Origin: Saccharothrix deserti
GTDB taxonomy: Bacteria > Actinomycetota > Actinomycetes > Mycobacteriales > Pseudonocardiaceae
Direction: 5' to 3'
NCBI RefSeq assembly: GCF_009769385.1
Contig: NZ_VKAB01000002.1
Span: 186,001 to 250,000 of the forward strand
Length of the DNA stretch: 64,000 bases
The notes below the pieces were generated by a model that was given only the letters and a program-made list of their open reading frames with translations, did no database searches and was not told the DNA's origin. Positions 42,883 through 51,032 of the stretch are shown in pieces. Position 1 is the first letter of the stretch. Each line of letters begins with the position of its first letter. The position numbers and the translations under genes were made by a program.

Positions 42883-44391
42883 TCAGCGGGGGTCGTAGGC
42901 GGCCGATCCGTACCAGGCCAGGGCGGAGCGCAACTCGACCACGTCGCGGTCACGGCGCTTGCGGTAGCGCTCGTGCGAGATCGGGTACACGCGCAGGCCG
43001 CCCTTGTGCTTGGTGAAGCTGCCGCGGCCCAGCGTCTCCGGGGTCTTGGCGGCGCTGACCAGCCACACCACGAGCCACGGGCGGGCGTGGTGGGCCTCGA
43101 CCTTGACCCGGGCGATCGCGTACCACGGCAGGCGGCGCGACTCGGCCCCGTTGGACAGGGTGATGCCGTCCGGGCCGACGTCCAGGGTGAGCGGCGAGCG
43201 GGCCACGCCGATCAGGAGCCGGATCGCGGCCACCGCGAAGGCCAGGAACCCGATGAACGCGGCCAGCCGCACCGCGTCGGGCGCGCCCGCGGCCGGGTCG
43301 GCGATGGAGGCGGTGATGACGGCGGCCAGCGCGTTCGCAGCGGCCCAGGTCGAGCCCACCACGCGGGAGGTCTTGAACCGGACGCCGGTGGCGCGGACTT
43401 CCTTGGGTGCGGCCTCGACGCGGACGGGCGCCGGTACCGGGGTGGCGATCGTCGGCGGTTTGGGCGGCGGTTTGGGCGGCGGGTCCTCCACCATCACCCT
43501 GGTCGGCGGTTTGGCGGGCAGCTTGCTCAGCTCGGTGTGCCGCTGCTCGACCATGGTGTGGATGCGCGCGGGCAGCCAGGACGGTTCGGCGGACGGCGGG
43601 CCGATCAGCTCCAGCAGCCGGGCGGGCGTCGGGCGGTGCGCGGGGTCGCGGACCAGGCACGGCACGATCAGCGGGACCAGGCTCGGCGGCACCCGGGAGA
43701 GGTCGGGTTCCTGGTGGACCACGCGGTAGACCAGCGCGGACGTGGCGCCCTCGCCGAACGGGCCACCGCCGGTCGCGGCGTAGACCAGCACCGAACCGAG
43801 CGCGAACACGTCGCTCTGGGTGGTGATCGTCTCACCGACCACCTGTTCGGGTGACAGGTAGCCGGGGGTGCCGAAGACGATGCCCGCTTCGGTGAGTGCC
43901 GAGTGCTCCAGGGCGCGGGCGATGCCGAAATCGATGACGCGGGGGCCGTCGTTGGCGAGCAGGACGTTGGACGGCTTGAGGTCGCGGTGCACGAGGCCCG
44001 CGCCGTGGATCGCGACCAGCGCCTCGGCCAGGCCCGCGGCGAGGCGGCGCACGGCGCGTTCCGGCAGCGGGCCGTGGTCCTGGACGGCCTGCTGGAGGCT
44101 CAGGCCGGGGATGTACTCGGTGGCCATCCACGGCCGGTCGGCGTCCGGGTCGGCGTCGACGACGGTGGCGGTCCAGAAGCCGCCGACCGCGCGCGCCATC
44201 TCGACCTCGCGGCGGAAGCGCTCGCGGAACGCCGGGTTGTCGGCCAGCTCGGCCCGCGCGACCTTGACCGCGATCGGCCGCCCGCCGCGCGAGCGGGCGA
44301 GGTAGACCGACCCCATCGCGCCGCGGCCGAGCGCGGCGAGCAGCGTGTAGTCGCCGATCCTCGACGGGGCGTTCGGGGGCAGTGGCTGCAC
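42883..44391 (-). CDS. Membrane Ser/Thr protein kinase with C-terminal PH-like domain
   Basis: A Pkn-type kinase of about 502 residues. The kinase domain (about residues 14-270) has the loop LGRGAMGSVYLARS, ATP Lys AVKVAR at about 43, catalytic LVHRDLKPSNVLL and VIDFGIARAL. A Pro/Lys-rich linker (PPPKPPPKPP) leads to two membrane helices (about residues 345-400). The C-terminal segment SPLTLDVGPDGITLSNGAES to ELRSALAWYG looks like a bacterial PH domain, perhaps cytoplasmic. GTG 44391 is preferred because TAGTCT lies seven bases upstream; a GTG at 44418 would add nine residues. Confidence 0.9.
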   Translation of the reverse strand: MQPLPPNAPSRIGDYTLLAALGRGAMGSVYLARSRGGRPIAVKVARAELADNPAFRERFRREVEMARAVGGFWTATVVDADPDADRPWMATEYIPGLSLQQAVQDHGPLPERAVRRLAAGLAEALVAIHGAGLVHRDLKPSNVLLANDGPRVIDFGIARALEHSALTEAGIVFGTPGYLSPEQVVGETITTQSDVFALGSVLVYAATGGGPFGEGATSALVYRVVHQEPDLSRVPPSLVPLIVPCLVRDPAHRPTPARLLELIGPPSAEPSWLPARIHTMVEQRHTELSKLPAKPPTRVMVEDPPPKPPPKPPTIATPVPAPVRVEAAPKEVRATGVRFKTSRVVGSTWAAANALAAVITASIADPAAGAPDAVRLAAFIGFLAFAVAAIRLLIGVARSPLTLDVGPDGITLSNGAESRRLPWYAIARVKVEAHHARPWLVVWLVSAAKTPETLGRGSFTKHKGGLRVYPISHERYRKRRDRDVVELRSALAWYGSAAYDPR

Positions 44392-44398
44392 GACACCC

Positions 44399-44404
44399 AG
44401 ACTA
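44399..44404 (-). promoter_or_regulatory. -10 element (TAGTCT) for the kinase gene
   Basis: TAGTCT on the minus strand ends seven bases before the GTG at 44391, the spacing of a leaderless transcript. Confidence 0.45.
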
Positions 44405-44480
44405 GATGTGTCGGCCACCTCGCTCGGTCAAGACGGCGAGGTTCGCGGTACAGGCCACAACGACGCAACCTCGGCGCGGG

Positions 44481-46520
44481 TCACGTGGCGAGGGTCAGCA
44501 GGTCCTGGGCGCGGGCGTGCCAGGAGTGGGCCTGGACCGACTCGCGGAGGGTGGAGGCGGGCAGCGGGGGGCCGGCGGTGAGGGTCCGGCGGATCGCCTC
44601 GACGAAGGCGGCGGGGTCGCCGGCGGCGCGGACGCGGTCGGTGTAGCCGGCGAGCTCGGCGAAGTCGGTGCTGACCACCGGCAGGCCGAGGGCCAGGTAC
44701 TCCTTGAGCTTGATCGGGTTCGAGCGCTTGATCCAGTCGTTGTCCTGCCACGGCATGATCGCCACGTCGAACGCCGACCCGTAGGCCGGGATCAGGCTGT
44801 ACGGCCGGAAGCCCAGCCAGTGCACGTTCGGGTACTTGTCGAACCGCTCCATCGGGTGGGTGGCGTCACCGATCAGCACCAACGAGGCCTCCGGCAGCTC
44901 GGCGGCGACGCGTTCCAGCAGGTCGAAGTCGACCACGAAATCGTCGAGCGCCCCGAAGAACCCGATCCGGGGACCGTCGATCGAGCGCACGTCGTCCGGC
45001 CACTCGAACTCCGACCGCGCGGTGAAGTGGTCGACGTCCACGCCGTGGTCGAGGAAGTGCGCCCGGGAGCCCGTCCGCGGCAGCTCCTCGTCCATCAACG
45101 CGTGGCTGACGTACACGACGTGGTCGGCGTGGGCCAGCAGCTGGTTCTCCAGCGCCTCGATGGAGGCGCGGTCGGCCTCGGGGAAGTCCGAGTGCCGGTC
45201 CGAGCGGTTGAACACCAGGCTGTGCCGGCGCATCGGGGCGACCACGTCCCACGCGGTGGGGATCGTGACCATGATCACCGGCGTGCGCAGCCCCAGCGCG
45301 AGCGCCACCAGCCGGACCTGGGTGCGGACCAGCACGGCGTTGACCTTGCGCAGGAACGGCGAGCCGTAGAACGGCAGCGGCAACGGCGACATCACGTAGA
45401 AGTCCGGCATCGGCCTGCGCACGAACTTGGCCACGCTGCGGAGCTTGCGCAGGATGCGGCGGGACACGTGCGTGCTGTTGCCGCGGGTGGGCATCCGCAT
45501 GCCGATGCTGTTGACCACCAACACCCTGCGGTGCGCGGCCATCGACCGCATCAGCTGGAAGTCCGAGTGCGCCCGGTTGTGGTACCACCAGTCCTGCGCG
45601 GAGAAGCACACCCAGCCGGGCTCGGGGCCCTCGCCGGGACGGGCCGGCCAACGGCGCCAGCGCAGCAGGTCACCGAGCGCCTTGCGGTGCTTGACGCCGC
45701 GCGGCGCGCGCACCAACTCGTTGAGCAGCACCGCGCACCACATCACGAACGCGGCCAACCGACCGCTGCGCTCGCGGACCATCCGGACCCGGTTCGTAGT
45801 GGCCATCGACCACAGCACCGGCGACGTCGACTGCTCGCCGCCGAAGTGCACGGCCCGTGCCCGCGGCTCGTAGCGGATGGCGTACCCGCGCTTGCCCGCG
45901 CGCAACATGTACTCGGTCTCCTCCGAGTACAGGAAGTACCGCTCCTCCAGCACGCCGGTCGCCTCACGCGCCTCACGCGAGATCAGCCACGCCGCGCCGG
46001 TCGCCCAGTCCGACGTCCCCGCCGTCTCGTACCGGATGGGGTCGACCACGAGTTCGCCGAGCGCGTCGAACCGGCCGGCACGCGTGCCGCCGAGGAACGC
46101 CTCCCCCAGTGCGCGCAACGGGTTCGGCGCACGCCGCAACGACAGCTGCGGAGCGCCGTCCGCGCCGGACAGGCGCGGCACCGCGATGCCGGTGCCGGGC
46201 AGCGCCAACGCGGCGCGCAGCAGCATGATGGCGTCCGCGTCGAGCCGGACGTCCGGGTTGAGCACCAGCACGTCGCAGTCCGGCGCGGCGGCGAACCCGG
46301 CGTTGACGCCCGCACCGAACCCGTCGTTGGTCGTGCGCGCCACGACCTGCGCGTCCGGCGCGACCCTGGCGACGATGTCGAGCGTGTCGTCGGTGGAGGC
46401 GTTGTCGACCACCACGATCCGACCGTCCGGAATGGACTCCAACGCGACGGCCACCGATTTCAGGCAGTCTTCGACGACCTCGGCGCTGTGGTAGGTCACA
46501 ACGACCACGGCAAGCGGCAC
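44481..46520 (-). CDS. Two-domain glycosyltransferase (GT2 + GT4/TuaH-like)
   Basis: A 679-residue protein with two glycosyltransferase domains. Residues about 1-265 are GT2: VVVVTYHSAEVVEDCLKSV, IVVVDNASTDDTLDIV, DVLVLNPDVRLDADAI and LEERYFLYSEETEYMLRAGK. Residues about 310-679 are a GT-B domain: VLVVNSIGMRMPTRGNSTHV, ADHVVYVSHALMDEEL, GPRIGFFGALDDFVVDFDLL and LKEYLALGLPVVSTDFAEL. It may add two successive sugars to a surface glycan. GTG 46520 follows the WecB stop closely with GGGGGAG upstream, so the two are one operon. Confidence 0.9.
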   Translation of the reverse strand: MPLAVVVVTYHSAEVVEDCLKSVAVALESIPDGRIVVVDNASTDDTLDIVARVAPDAQVVARTTNDGFGAGVNAGFAAAPDCDVLVLNPDVRLDADAIMLLRAALALPGTGIAVPRLSGADGAPQLSLRRAPNPLRALGEAFLGGTRAGRFDALGELVVDPIRYETAGTSDWATGAAWLISREAREATGVLEERYFLYSEETEYMLRAGKRGYAIRYEPRARAVHFGGEQSTSPVLWSMATTNRVRMVRERSGRLAAFVMWCAVLLNELVRAPRGVKHRKALGDLLRWRRWPARPGEGPEPGWVCFSAQDWWYHNRAHSDFQLMRSMAAHRRVLVVNSIGMRMPTRGNSTHVSRRILRKLRSVAKFVRRPMPDFYVMSPLPLPFYGSPFLRKVNAVLVRTQVRLVALALGLRTPVIMVTIPTAWDVVAPMRRHSLVFNRSDRHSDFPEADRASIEALENQLLAHADHVVYVSHALMDEELPRTGSRAHFLDHGVDVDHFTARSEFEWPDDVRSIDGPRIGFFGALDDFVVDFDLLERVAAELPEASLVLIGDATHPMERFDKYPNVHWLGFRPYSLIPAYGSAFDVAIMPWQDNDWIKRSNPIKLKEYLALGLPVVSTDFAELAGYTDRVRAAGDPAAFVEAIRRTLTAGPPLPASTLRESVQAHSWHARAQDLLTLAT

Positions 46521-46522
46521 TT

Positions 46523-47305
46523 CTACTCCCCCGGGCGGCGGAACCGGGTGCGCAGCGCGCCCCCGAGCAGGCGGAACGCGAACGGCAGGTCGTCGCGCAG
46601 GTAGCGCTCGGCCAGGCGGCGCGGTTCGAGCGCGAGGCGGTGCAGCCACTCCGCGCCCACCTTCTGCACCACGCCCGAGGCGCGCCGGAACTCGCCCGCG
46701 GCCATCGGGATGCCCGCGCCGCAGCCGAGGAACCAGGACCGCGGCAGCTCCGCGCGCAGCAACCCGATCAGGCGTTCCTGCTTGGGGAAACCGAGGCCGA
46801 CCAGGACCAGGTCCGGTTTGGCCTCCACCACCTTGGCCACGGCTTCGGCGGTGGCGTCGGCGGAGGTGTCGAACCCGAACGGCGGCGAGTCCGTGCCCGC
46901 GATCCGCAGGCCGGGGTACTTGTCGCGCAGCACGTCGGCGGCCTTCTCCGGCACGCCGGGGTCGCCGCCGAGCAGGTAGACCGAGCGGCCTTCGCGTGCG
47001 GCGGCCTCGGCGAGGGTGAACACCAGTGACGCGCCGGTGACCCGTTCGGGCACCGGGACGCCCGCGAGCCTGCCCGCCCACACCACCGGCATGCCGTCGG
47101 CGACGACCACTTCGGACGCGGCGATCAGCTCGGCCAGTTCGGGGCGGCGGGTCGCGGCGCGCACGATGTCCACGTTGGCCGTGACGATCGCGCCGCCCTC
47201 GGCCCGTCGCCAGGCTTCGGTGACGTGGTCGGCGACGCCGGATTCGCTGACGGCCCACACGTCGACGGCGCCCACGCGGACGCGGGCCTGCGAGATGTCC
47301 GGCAT
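46523..47305 (-). CDS. WecB/TagA/CpsF-family glycosyltransferase
   Basis: A 260-residue GT26 enzyme. It has GGAIVTANVDIVRAATRRPEL, VVADGMPVVWAGRLAGVP, VYLLGGDPGVPEKAADVL, LVGLGFPKQERLI and WFLGCGAGIPMAAGE, all family hallmarks. GT26 enzymes add ManNAc(A)-type sugars to undecaprenyl-linked glycans at the membrane. It is the first gene of the minus-strand pair with the two-domain glycosyltransferase. It is divergent from the MFS gene, with palindromic DNA between. Confidence 0.92.
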   Translation of the reverse strand: MPDISQARVRVGAVDVWAVSESGVADHVTEAWRRAEGGAIVTANVDIVRAATRRPELAELIAASEVVVADGMPVVWAGRLAGVPVPERVTGASLVFTLAEAAAREGRSVYLLGGDPGVPEKAADVLRDKYPGLRIAGTDSPPFGFDTSADATAEAVAKVVEAKPDLVLVGLGFPKQERLIGLLRAELPRSWFLGCGAGIPMAAGEFRRASGVVQKVGAEWLHRLALEPRRLAERYLRDDLPFAFRLLGGALRTRFRRPGE

Positions 47306-47356
47306 ACCCGCGTCATCGGGTTCGGACGGGTCCCCGTTACGAGGGGCCCCTGAACG

Positions 47357-47369
47357 GGTAACGGTTACC
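47357..47369. promoter_or_regulatory. Candidate operator palindrome GGTAACGGTTACC
   Basis: GGTAAC and GTTACC flank one central base, 4 bp before the MFS GTG. CCGTTAC at 47334-47340 is an inverted copy of GTAACGG at 47358-47364, so two overlapping symmetric sites fill the 68-bp divergent gap. A repressor site is plausible. Confidence 0.35.
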
Positions 47370-47373
47370 GCAC

Positions 47374-48618
47374 GTGACCGATATCGGGGGCATGTACGTT
47401 GCGTCCGTTCGGGCCGGCAAGCGGGTCAAGGGCAGGGTTCCCGGCACGGTGGTGGCACTGGGCGCGGTGAGCCTGCTGACCGATGTCTCGGCCGAGATGG
47501 TCACCGCGTTCATGCCGGTCTACCTGCTGTTCACGCTCAACATGGGCTACGCGCAGTTCGGGGTGCTGGACGGTCTGTACACGGGTGCGACGGCGGTGCT
47601 GCGGCTCGTCGGCGGACACGTCTCCGACCGCACGCACCGGCACAAGGCGGTGGCCGCGGTCGGTTACGGGCTGTCGGCGGTGACCAAGCTCATCTTCCCG
47701 TTGGTGGGCGCGTCGGCGTTCGGCATCGGCGCGACGATGGCGGCGGACCGTGCGGGCAAGGGCCTGCGCACCGCGCCGCGTGACGCGTTGATCTCGCTGG
47801 CCACCCCGCCGGACCGGTTGGGCGCGGCGTTCGGCCTGCACCGGAGCATGGACACGGTCGGCGCGCTGCTCGGGCCGTTGGTGACGTTCCTGCTGTTGTA
47901 CTCGATCGGCACGGTGGCGGGTCCGGTGTTCGTGGTCAGCGCGTGCTTCGCGGTGGTGGGGCTGATCGTGCTGGTGGCGTTCGTGCGGGAGAACCCTAGG
48001 CCCGCACCGACCGGGCCGCCGCCGTCCCTCAAGGCCGGGTTGGCGTTGCTGCGGCAGGCCGGGTACCGGAGGGTGACGATCGCGGCGGCGCTGCTGGGGC
48101 TGGCGACGTTGTCCGACGCGTTCGTGTTCATCCTGGTGCAGAAGGCGACCGACGCGCCGCTGCACCTGCTGCCGCTGTTCCCGTTGGGCACGGCGTTGGT
48201 GTTCCTGCTCGCCGCGGCGCCCTTGGGGCGGTTGGCGGACCGGATCGGCCGGTGGCCGGTGTTCCTCGGTGGACACGTGCTGTTGTTGGGCGTGTACGTG
48301 CTGTTGCTCGGGACGGGTACCGGGTACGTCGGGGTCGGTGCGGCGCTGTTGCTGCACGGCCTCTTCTACGCCGCGACGGACGGCGTGCTGTCCGCCCGGG
48401 TGAGTGCCCTGGTGCCGGAGTCGTTGCGCGCGTCCGGTTTGTCGGTGGTGCAGACGGGTCAGGCGTTGGCCCGGCTCGTGTCGTCCGTGGCGTTCGGCTT
48501 CCTGCTCCAGTTCGCCGCCTTCGGCACGGCCGTGTACGCGGCGATCGGTTCCTTGGTGATGGCCGTGCTGGTGGCCTGGCGGCTCAACGCCCTCGCGGAC
48601 ACCGCTGCCGCCGAGTGA
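47374..48618 (+). CDS. MFS transporter
   Basis: A 414-residue major-facilitator protein with about 12 membrane helices. The loop 2-3 motif is GGHVSDRTHRHKAVAAVGY. DRAGKGLRTAPRDALI and GRLADRIGRWPVFLGG are further cytoplasmic signatures. The pattern resembles the drug/sugar efflux MFS group with the D-R-x-G-K-G-x-R-T-A-P-R-D-A-L-I motif. The substrate is unknown. GTG 47374 gives MTDIGG; ATG 47392 is an alternative and gives MYVASVRAGK. Confidence 0.9.
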   Translation: MTDIGGMYVASVRAGKRVKGRVPGTVVALGAVSLLTDVSAEMVTAFMPVYLLFTLNMGYAQFGVLDGLYTGATAVLRLVGGHVSDRTHRHKAVAAVGYGLSAVTKLIFPLVGASAFGIGATMAADRAGKGLRTAPRDALISLATPPDRLGAAFGLHRSMDTVGALLGPLVTFLLLYSIGTVAGPVFVVSACFAVVGLIVLVAFVRENPRPAPTGPPPSLKAGLALLRQAGYRRVTIAAALLGLATLSDAFVFILVQKATDAPLHLLPLFPLGTALVFLLAAAPLGRLADRIGRWPVFLGGHVLLLGVYVLLLGTGTGYVGVGAALLLHGLFYAATDGVLSARVSALVPESLRASGLSVVQTGQALARLVSSVAFGFLLQFAAFGTAVYAAIGSLVMAVLVAWRLNALADTAAAE

Positions 48619-48670
48619 CCCACAGACCGAGGGTCGACACGTGTGACGCGGACCACATATCCTCGTTAGT

Positions 48671-48684
48671 TACGTTGAGGTAAT
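48671..48684. promoter_or_regulatory. Possible HxlR operator TTAC-N6-GTAA
   Basis: TTACGTTGAGGTAA is an inverted repeat with four-base arms in an AT-richer stretch upstream of the NTF2 remnant and the HxlR gene. HxlR-type regulators often bind short dyads near their own promoters. Weak evidence. Confidence 0.25.
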
Positions 48685-48736
48685 TGGTTACCGGTGGTGA
48701 GTATCGGGTTCCACCAGCGAGAACTCCACGAAGGAG

Positions 48737-48829
48737 ATGTTCACCGTGGACTCCACCACCACGCTCGCCGTTGCCCGCGAGTACGTCGACGCGGTGTCCG
48801 CAAAGGACGCCTTCCGGGGCACCGACTGA
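48737..48829 (+). pseudogene. N-terminal remnant of an NTF2/SnoaL-like gene
   Basis: A 30-codon ORF with AAGGAG before the ATG. It encodes MFTVDSTTTLAVAREYVDAV and stops ten codons later. The start resembles the first helix of NTF2/SnoaL-like proteins (about 120-140 residues), which often neighbour HxlR genes. The body of the domain is missing. The stop overlaps the GAGGAGG site of the HxlR gene, so translation may be coupled. Confidence 0.5.
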
Positions 48830-48843
48830 GGAGGATGTGGTCC

Positions 48844-49212
48844 ATGTCCCTGCACCCGATGTTCAACGTGCTCACCGCGACCTGCCCGTCCCGCACGTCA
48901 CTGGCCCGCATCGCCAACAAGTGGACGGCGATGGTGGTGATCGCGCTCAGCGACGGCCGGATGCGCTTCGGCGACCTGCGCACCGCGGTCGACGGGATCA
49001 GCGGGAAGGTCCTCACCGAGACGCTGCGGGACCTGGAACGCGACGGACTCGTCACGCGGCACGTGTACGGCGAAATGCCGCCCAGGGTCGAATACGAGCT
49101 GACCGCCCTGGGACGCACGCTGCACACGCCCCTGCTGGCGCTGGGCCGCTGGGCCGAGGAACACATCGAAGAGGTGCTCGCGGCGCGCGAGACCTACGAC
49201 GCCCGCAGTTGA
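48844..49212 (+). CDS. HxlR-family transcriptional regulator
   Basis: A 122-residue winged-helix regulator. It has an N-terminal Cys in TATCPSRTSLARIANKW, then MRFGDLRTAVDGISGKVLTE as the recognition region and PPRVEYELTALGRTLHTPL as the wing and dimer region. HxlR proteins sense electrophiles or redox state, often through the N-terminal Cys. The start ATG 48844 has AGGAGG at proper spacing. It follows a truncated NTF2-like ORF. It converges on the beta-propeller gene across a strong hairpin. Confidence 0.92.
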   Translation: MSLHPMFNVLTATCPSRTSLARIANKWTAMVVIALSDGRMRFGDLRTAVDGISGKVLTETLRDLERDGLVTRHVYGEMPPRVEYELTALGRTLHTPLLALGRWAEEHIEEVLAARETYDARS

Positions 49213-49220
49213 TCGCAACG

Positions 49221-49264
49221 AGCCCGCGGCCCGTGCACCCCTAGAGGTGCACGGGCCGCGGGCT
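49221..49264. terminator. Strong bidirectional terminator (19-bp perfect stem)
   Basis: AGCCCGCGGCCCGTGCACC (49221-49239) is perfectly repeated in inverted form at 49246-49264 with a 6-nt loop. It lies between the convergent hxlR-type and beta-propeller genes. Confidence 0.9.
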
Positions 49265-49276
49265 GTCGAGGCGGGG

Positions 49277-50599
49277 TCAGAGCAGGACGATCGGGCCGTG
49301 TGCGGCGGACGGGCCGTGGGTCGTGTCGCCCGCGTGGCTCGCCGTGTAACCCATGAGCAGGGTTGCCAGGCCCACCAGCAGCGGGACGTTCGCGTTGCAC
49401 TGCGCCACGCCCGCGGAGTTCGTGGTGGCGGTGCACAGCGGGTGGCCCTTGACGGTGCGGAACGAGACCAGCTTGCCCGCCACCGGTTTGCCGGTGTGCG
49501 ATTCGGTGAGCGTGGCGTCCAGGCCCCGCAGGGTGAAGCCGAGTCCGAGCAGGCGCACCTGGAGTTGCGCATCACCGGCGACCAGCCCGGTGGGCGCGGG
49601 CGGGACGTGGTGGACCGCGATGCCCACCGGGTTCACGCCCACGGGCACCGAGCCGACCACCGACAGCGTCGAAGTGTCTACAACAGACAGTGTTCCGCTG
49701 TTGAAGTTCGTCACGTACGCCTTCGAGCCGTCCGGGGTCAGCGCCACGTTGATCGGCCTGCTGCCGACCGGGATCTGCGTCACGTGGGTGAGCGCGCCGA
49801 TGTCCACCACGGACAGGGTGTGGTTCTCGCTGTTGGTGACGTACGCCCGCGCGCCGTCCGGCGAGATCGCCACACCGTGCGGGATGAAGCTCACCGGGAT
49901 CGTGCCGATCACGGCGTTCGACGCCGTGTCGACCACGGCCACGTTGTTGGAGAACTTGTTGACCACGACCAGCTTCGCGCCGTTGGGCGTCACCGCCACC
50001 GCGGTCGGGGTGTTGCCGGTCGGGATGTCGGCGACCTTCGCGTTCGTCGTGGTGTCCACCACGGACACCGTGCCCGGTCCGACCACGTCGTGGGCCACGT
50101 AGAGCCGCTTGCCGTTGGGCGCCATGGCGACGCCGTCCGCGTTGGCGCCGACCGGGATCGTCTCGGTCGTGGTCAACGTCGCCGCGTCGACCACGGACAC
50201 CGTGCCGGCCACGTAGTTCGACACGTACACGTGCCCGCCGGAAGGCGAGACCACGACACCGGCAGGCCCGTCGCCGACCGGAACCGCCGCGTCCACGGTG
50301 TTCGTCGGCGTGTCGACGACCGTGAGCGTGTCGTCGCGGACGTTCGTCACGTAACCGCGCGCGCCGTCGAACGCGACGTCGACCCCGTAGGGCGAGCCGC
50401 CGTTCGAATCGATGAGCGTGTTCGTGACCGCGTTCGTGGCGGTGTCGAAAACCGACACCCCGCCACCGTTGTTGGCGACGTAGCCGAGGACGCGGACGGA
50501 CTGGGCGACCGCCGCCCCGGACGGCACGAGCAGCAGCGCCGCTCCCAACGCCACAGCGCCGAACATCGCCGGCACCTTGCGAATCCGTCTGAGCAGCAC
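49277..50599 (-). CDS. Secreted YVTN-family beta-propeller protein
   Basis: A 440-residue secreted protein with a Sec signal (ALGAALLLVPSGAAVAQS, about residues 15-33). Seven or so YVTN blades follow, each like GYVTNVRDDTLTVVDTPTNT or ARAYVTNSENHTLSVVDIG (residues about 36-350). The C-terminal part (LVSFRTVKGHPLCTATTNS, then CNANVPLLVGL) looks like an Ig-like domain with a disulfide. It is probably a surface or extracellular binding protein, but the ligand is unknown. The start is GTG 50599, divergent from the small effector operon. Confidence 0.9.
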   Translation of the reverse strand: MLLRRIRKVPAMFGAVALGAALLLVPSGAAVAQSVRVLGYVANNGGGVSVFDTATNAVTNTLIDSNGGSPYGVDVAFDGARGYVTNVRDDTLTVVDTPTNTVDAAVPVGDGPAGVVVSPSGGHVYVSNYVAGTVSVVDAATLTTTETIPVGANADGVAMAPNGKRLYVAHDVVGPGTVSVVDTTTNAKVADIPTGNTPTAVAVTPNGAKLVVVNKFSNNVAVVDTASNAVIGTIPVSFIPHGVAISPDGARAYVTNSENHTLSVVDIGALTHVTQIPVGSRPINVALTPDGSKAYVTNFNSGTLSVVDTSTLSVVGSVPVGVNPVGIAVHHVPPAPTGLVAGDAQLQVRLLGLGFTLRGLDATLTESHTGKPVAGKLVSFRTVKGHPLCTATTNSAGVAQCNANVPLLVGLATLLMGYTASHAGDTTHGPSAAHGPIVLL

Positions 50600-50729
50600 G
50601 ATCGGCCTCCGGTGGGTTCAAAGTCCCGCACTGGCCCAATCGCCGGCCGCCACCGCACCGTTAGCGCCGCGGTGGCCTGAACAGGCCAACCGACGACCGC
50701 GGGCGGCCGGCGCGCCCGACACTGGCGGC

Positions 50730-51011
50730 ATGGACACGGCTGACGACCGGCTGGTCGAGGACCTGCGCGCGGTGCACCGGGAGATCACTGACGTCCGGGC
50801 GGGCGGCGTCTCCCCGGACGGCTTGGTCACCGCGACGGTGAACGGGAGCGGCGACCTGCTCGCCCTGGAGCTGAACCCGCGCGTCTACCGCGAGCACGAC
50901 ACCCGGGCACTCGCCGACCGCATCCTGTCGGCGGTCGCCGATGCCAACGCCGAGGCCCGCAGGCGGGTGAACGTCGCGGTCGAGCGGCTGGTGCCGAACG
51001 GCTCGCGCTGA
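50730..51011 (+). CDS. YbaB/EbfC-family protein
   Basis: A 93-residue protein starting MDTADDRLVEDLRAVHREIT, with SPDGLVTATVNGSGDLLALEL and a helical C-terminus ILSAVADANAEARRRVNVAV. The YbaB/EbfC fold forms tweezer-like dimers that can bind DNA. In actinobacteria, members of this family (EspL-like) also accompany ESX/type VII substrates. It precedes two WXG100-like genes, so the second role is more likely here. Confidence 0.85.
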   Translation: MDTADDRLVEDLRAVHREITDVRAGGVSPDGLVTATVNGSGDLLALELNPRVYREHDTRALADRILSAVADANAEARRRVNVAVERLVPNGSR

Positions 51012-51032
51012 CCCACGAGAGGAGGTGGACCG

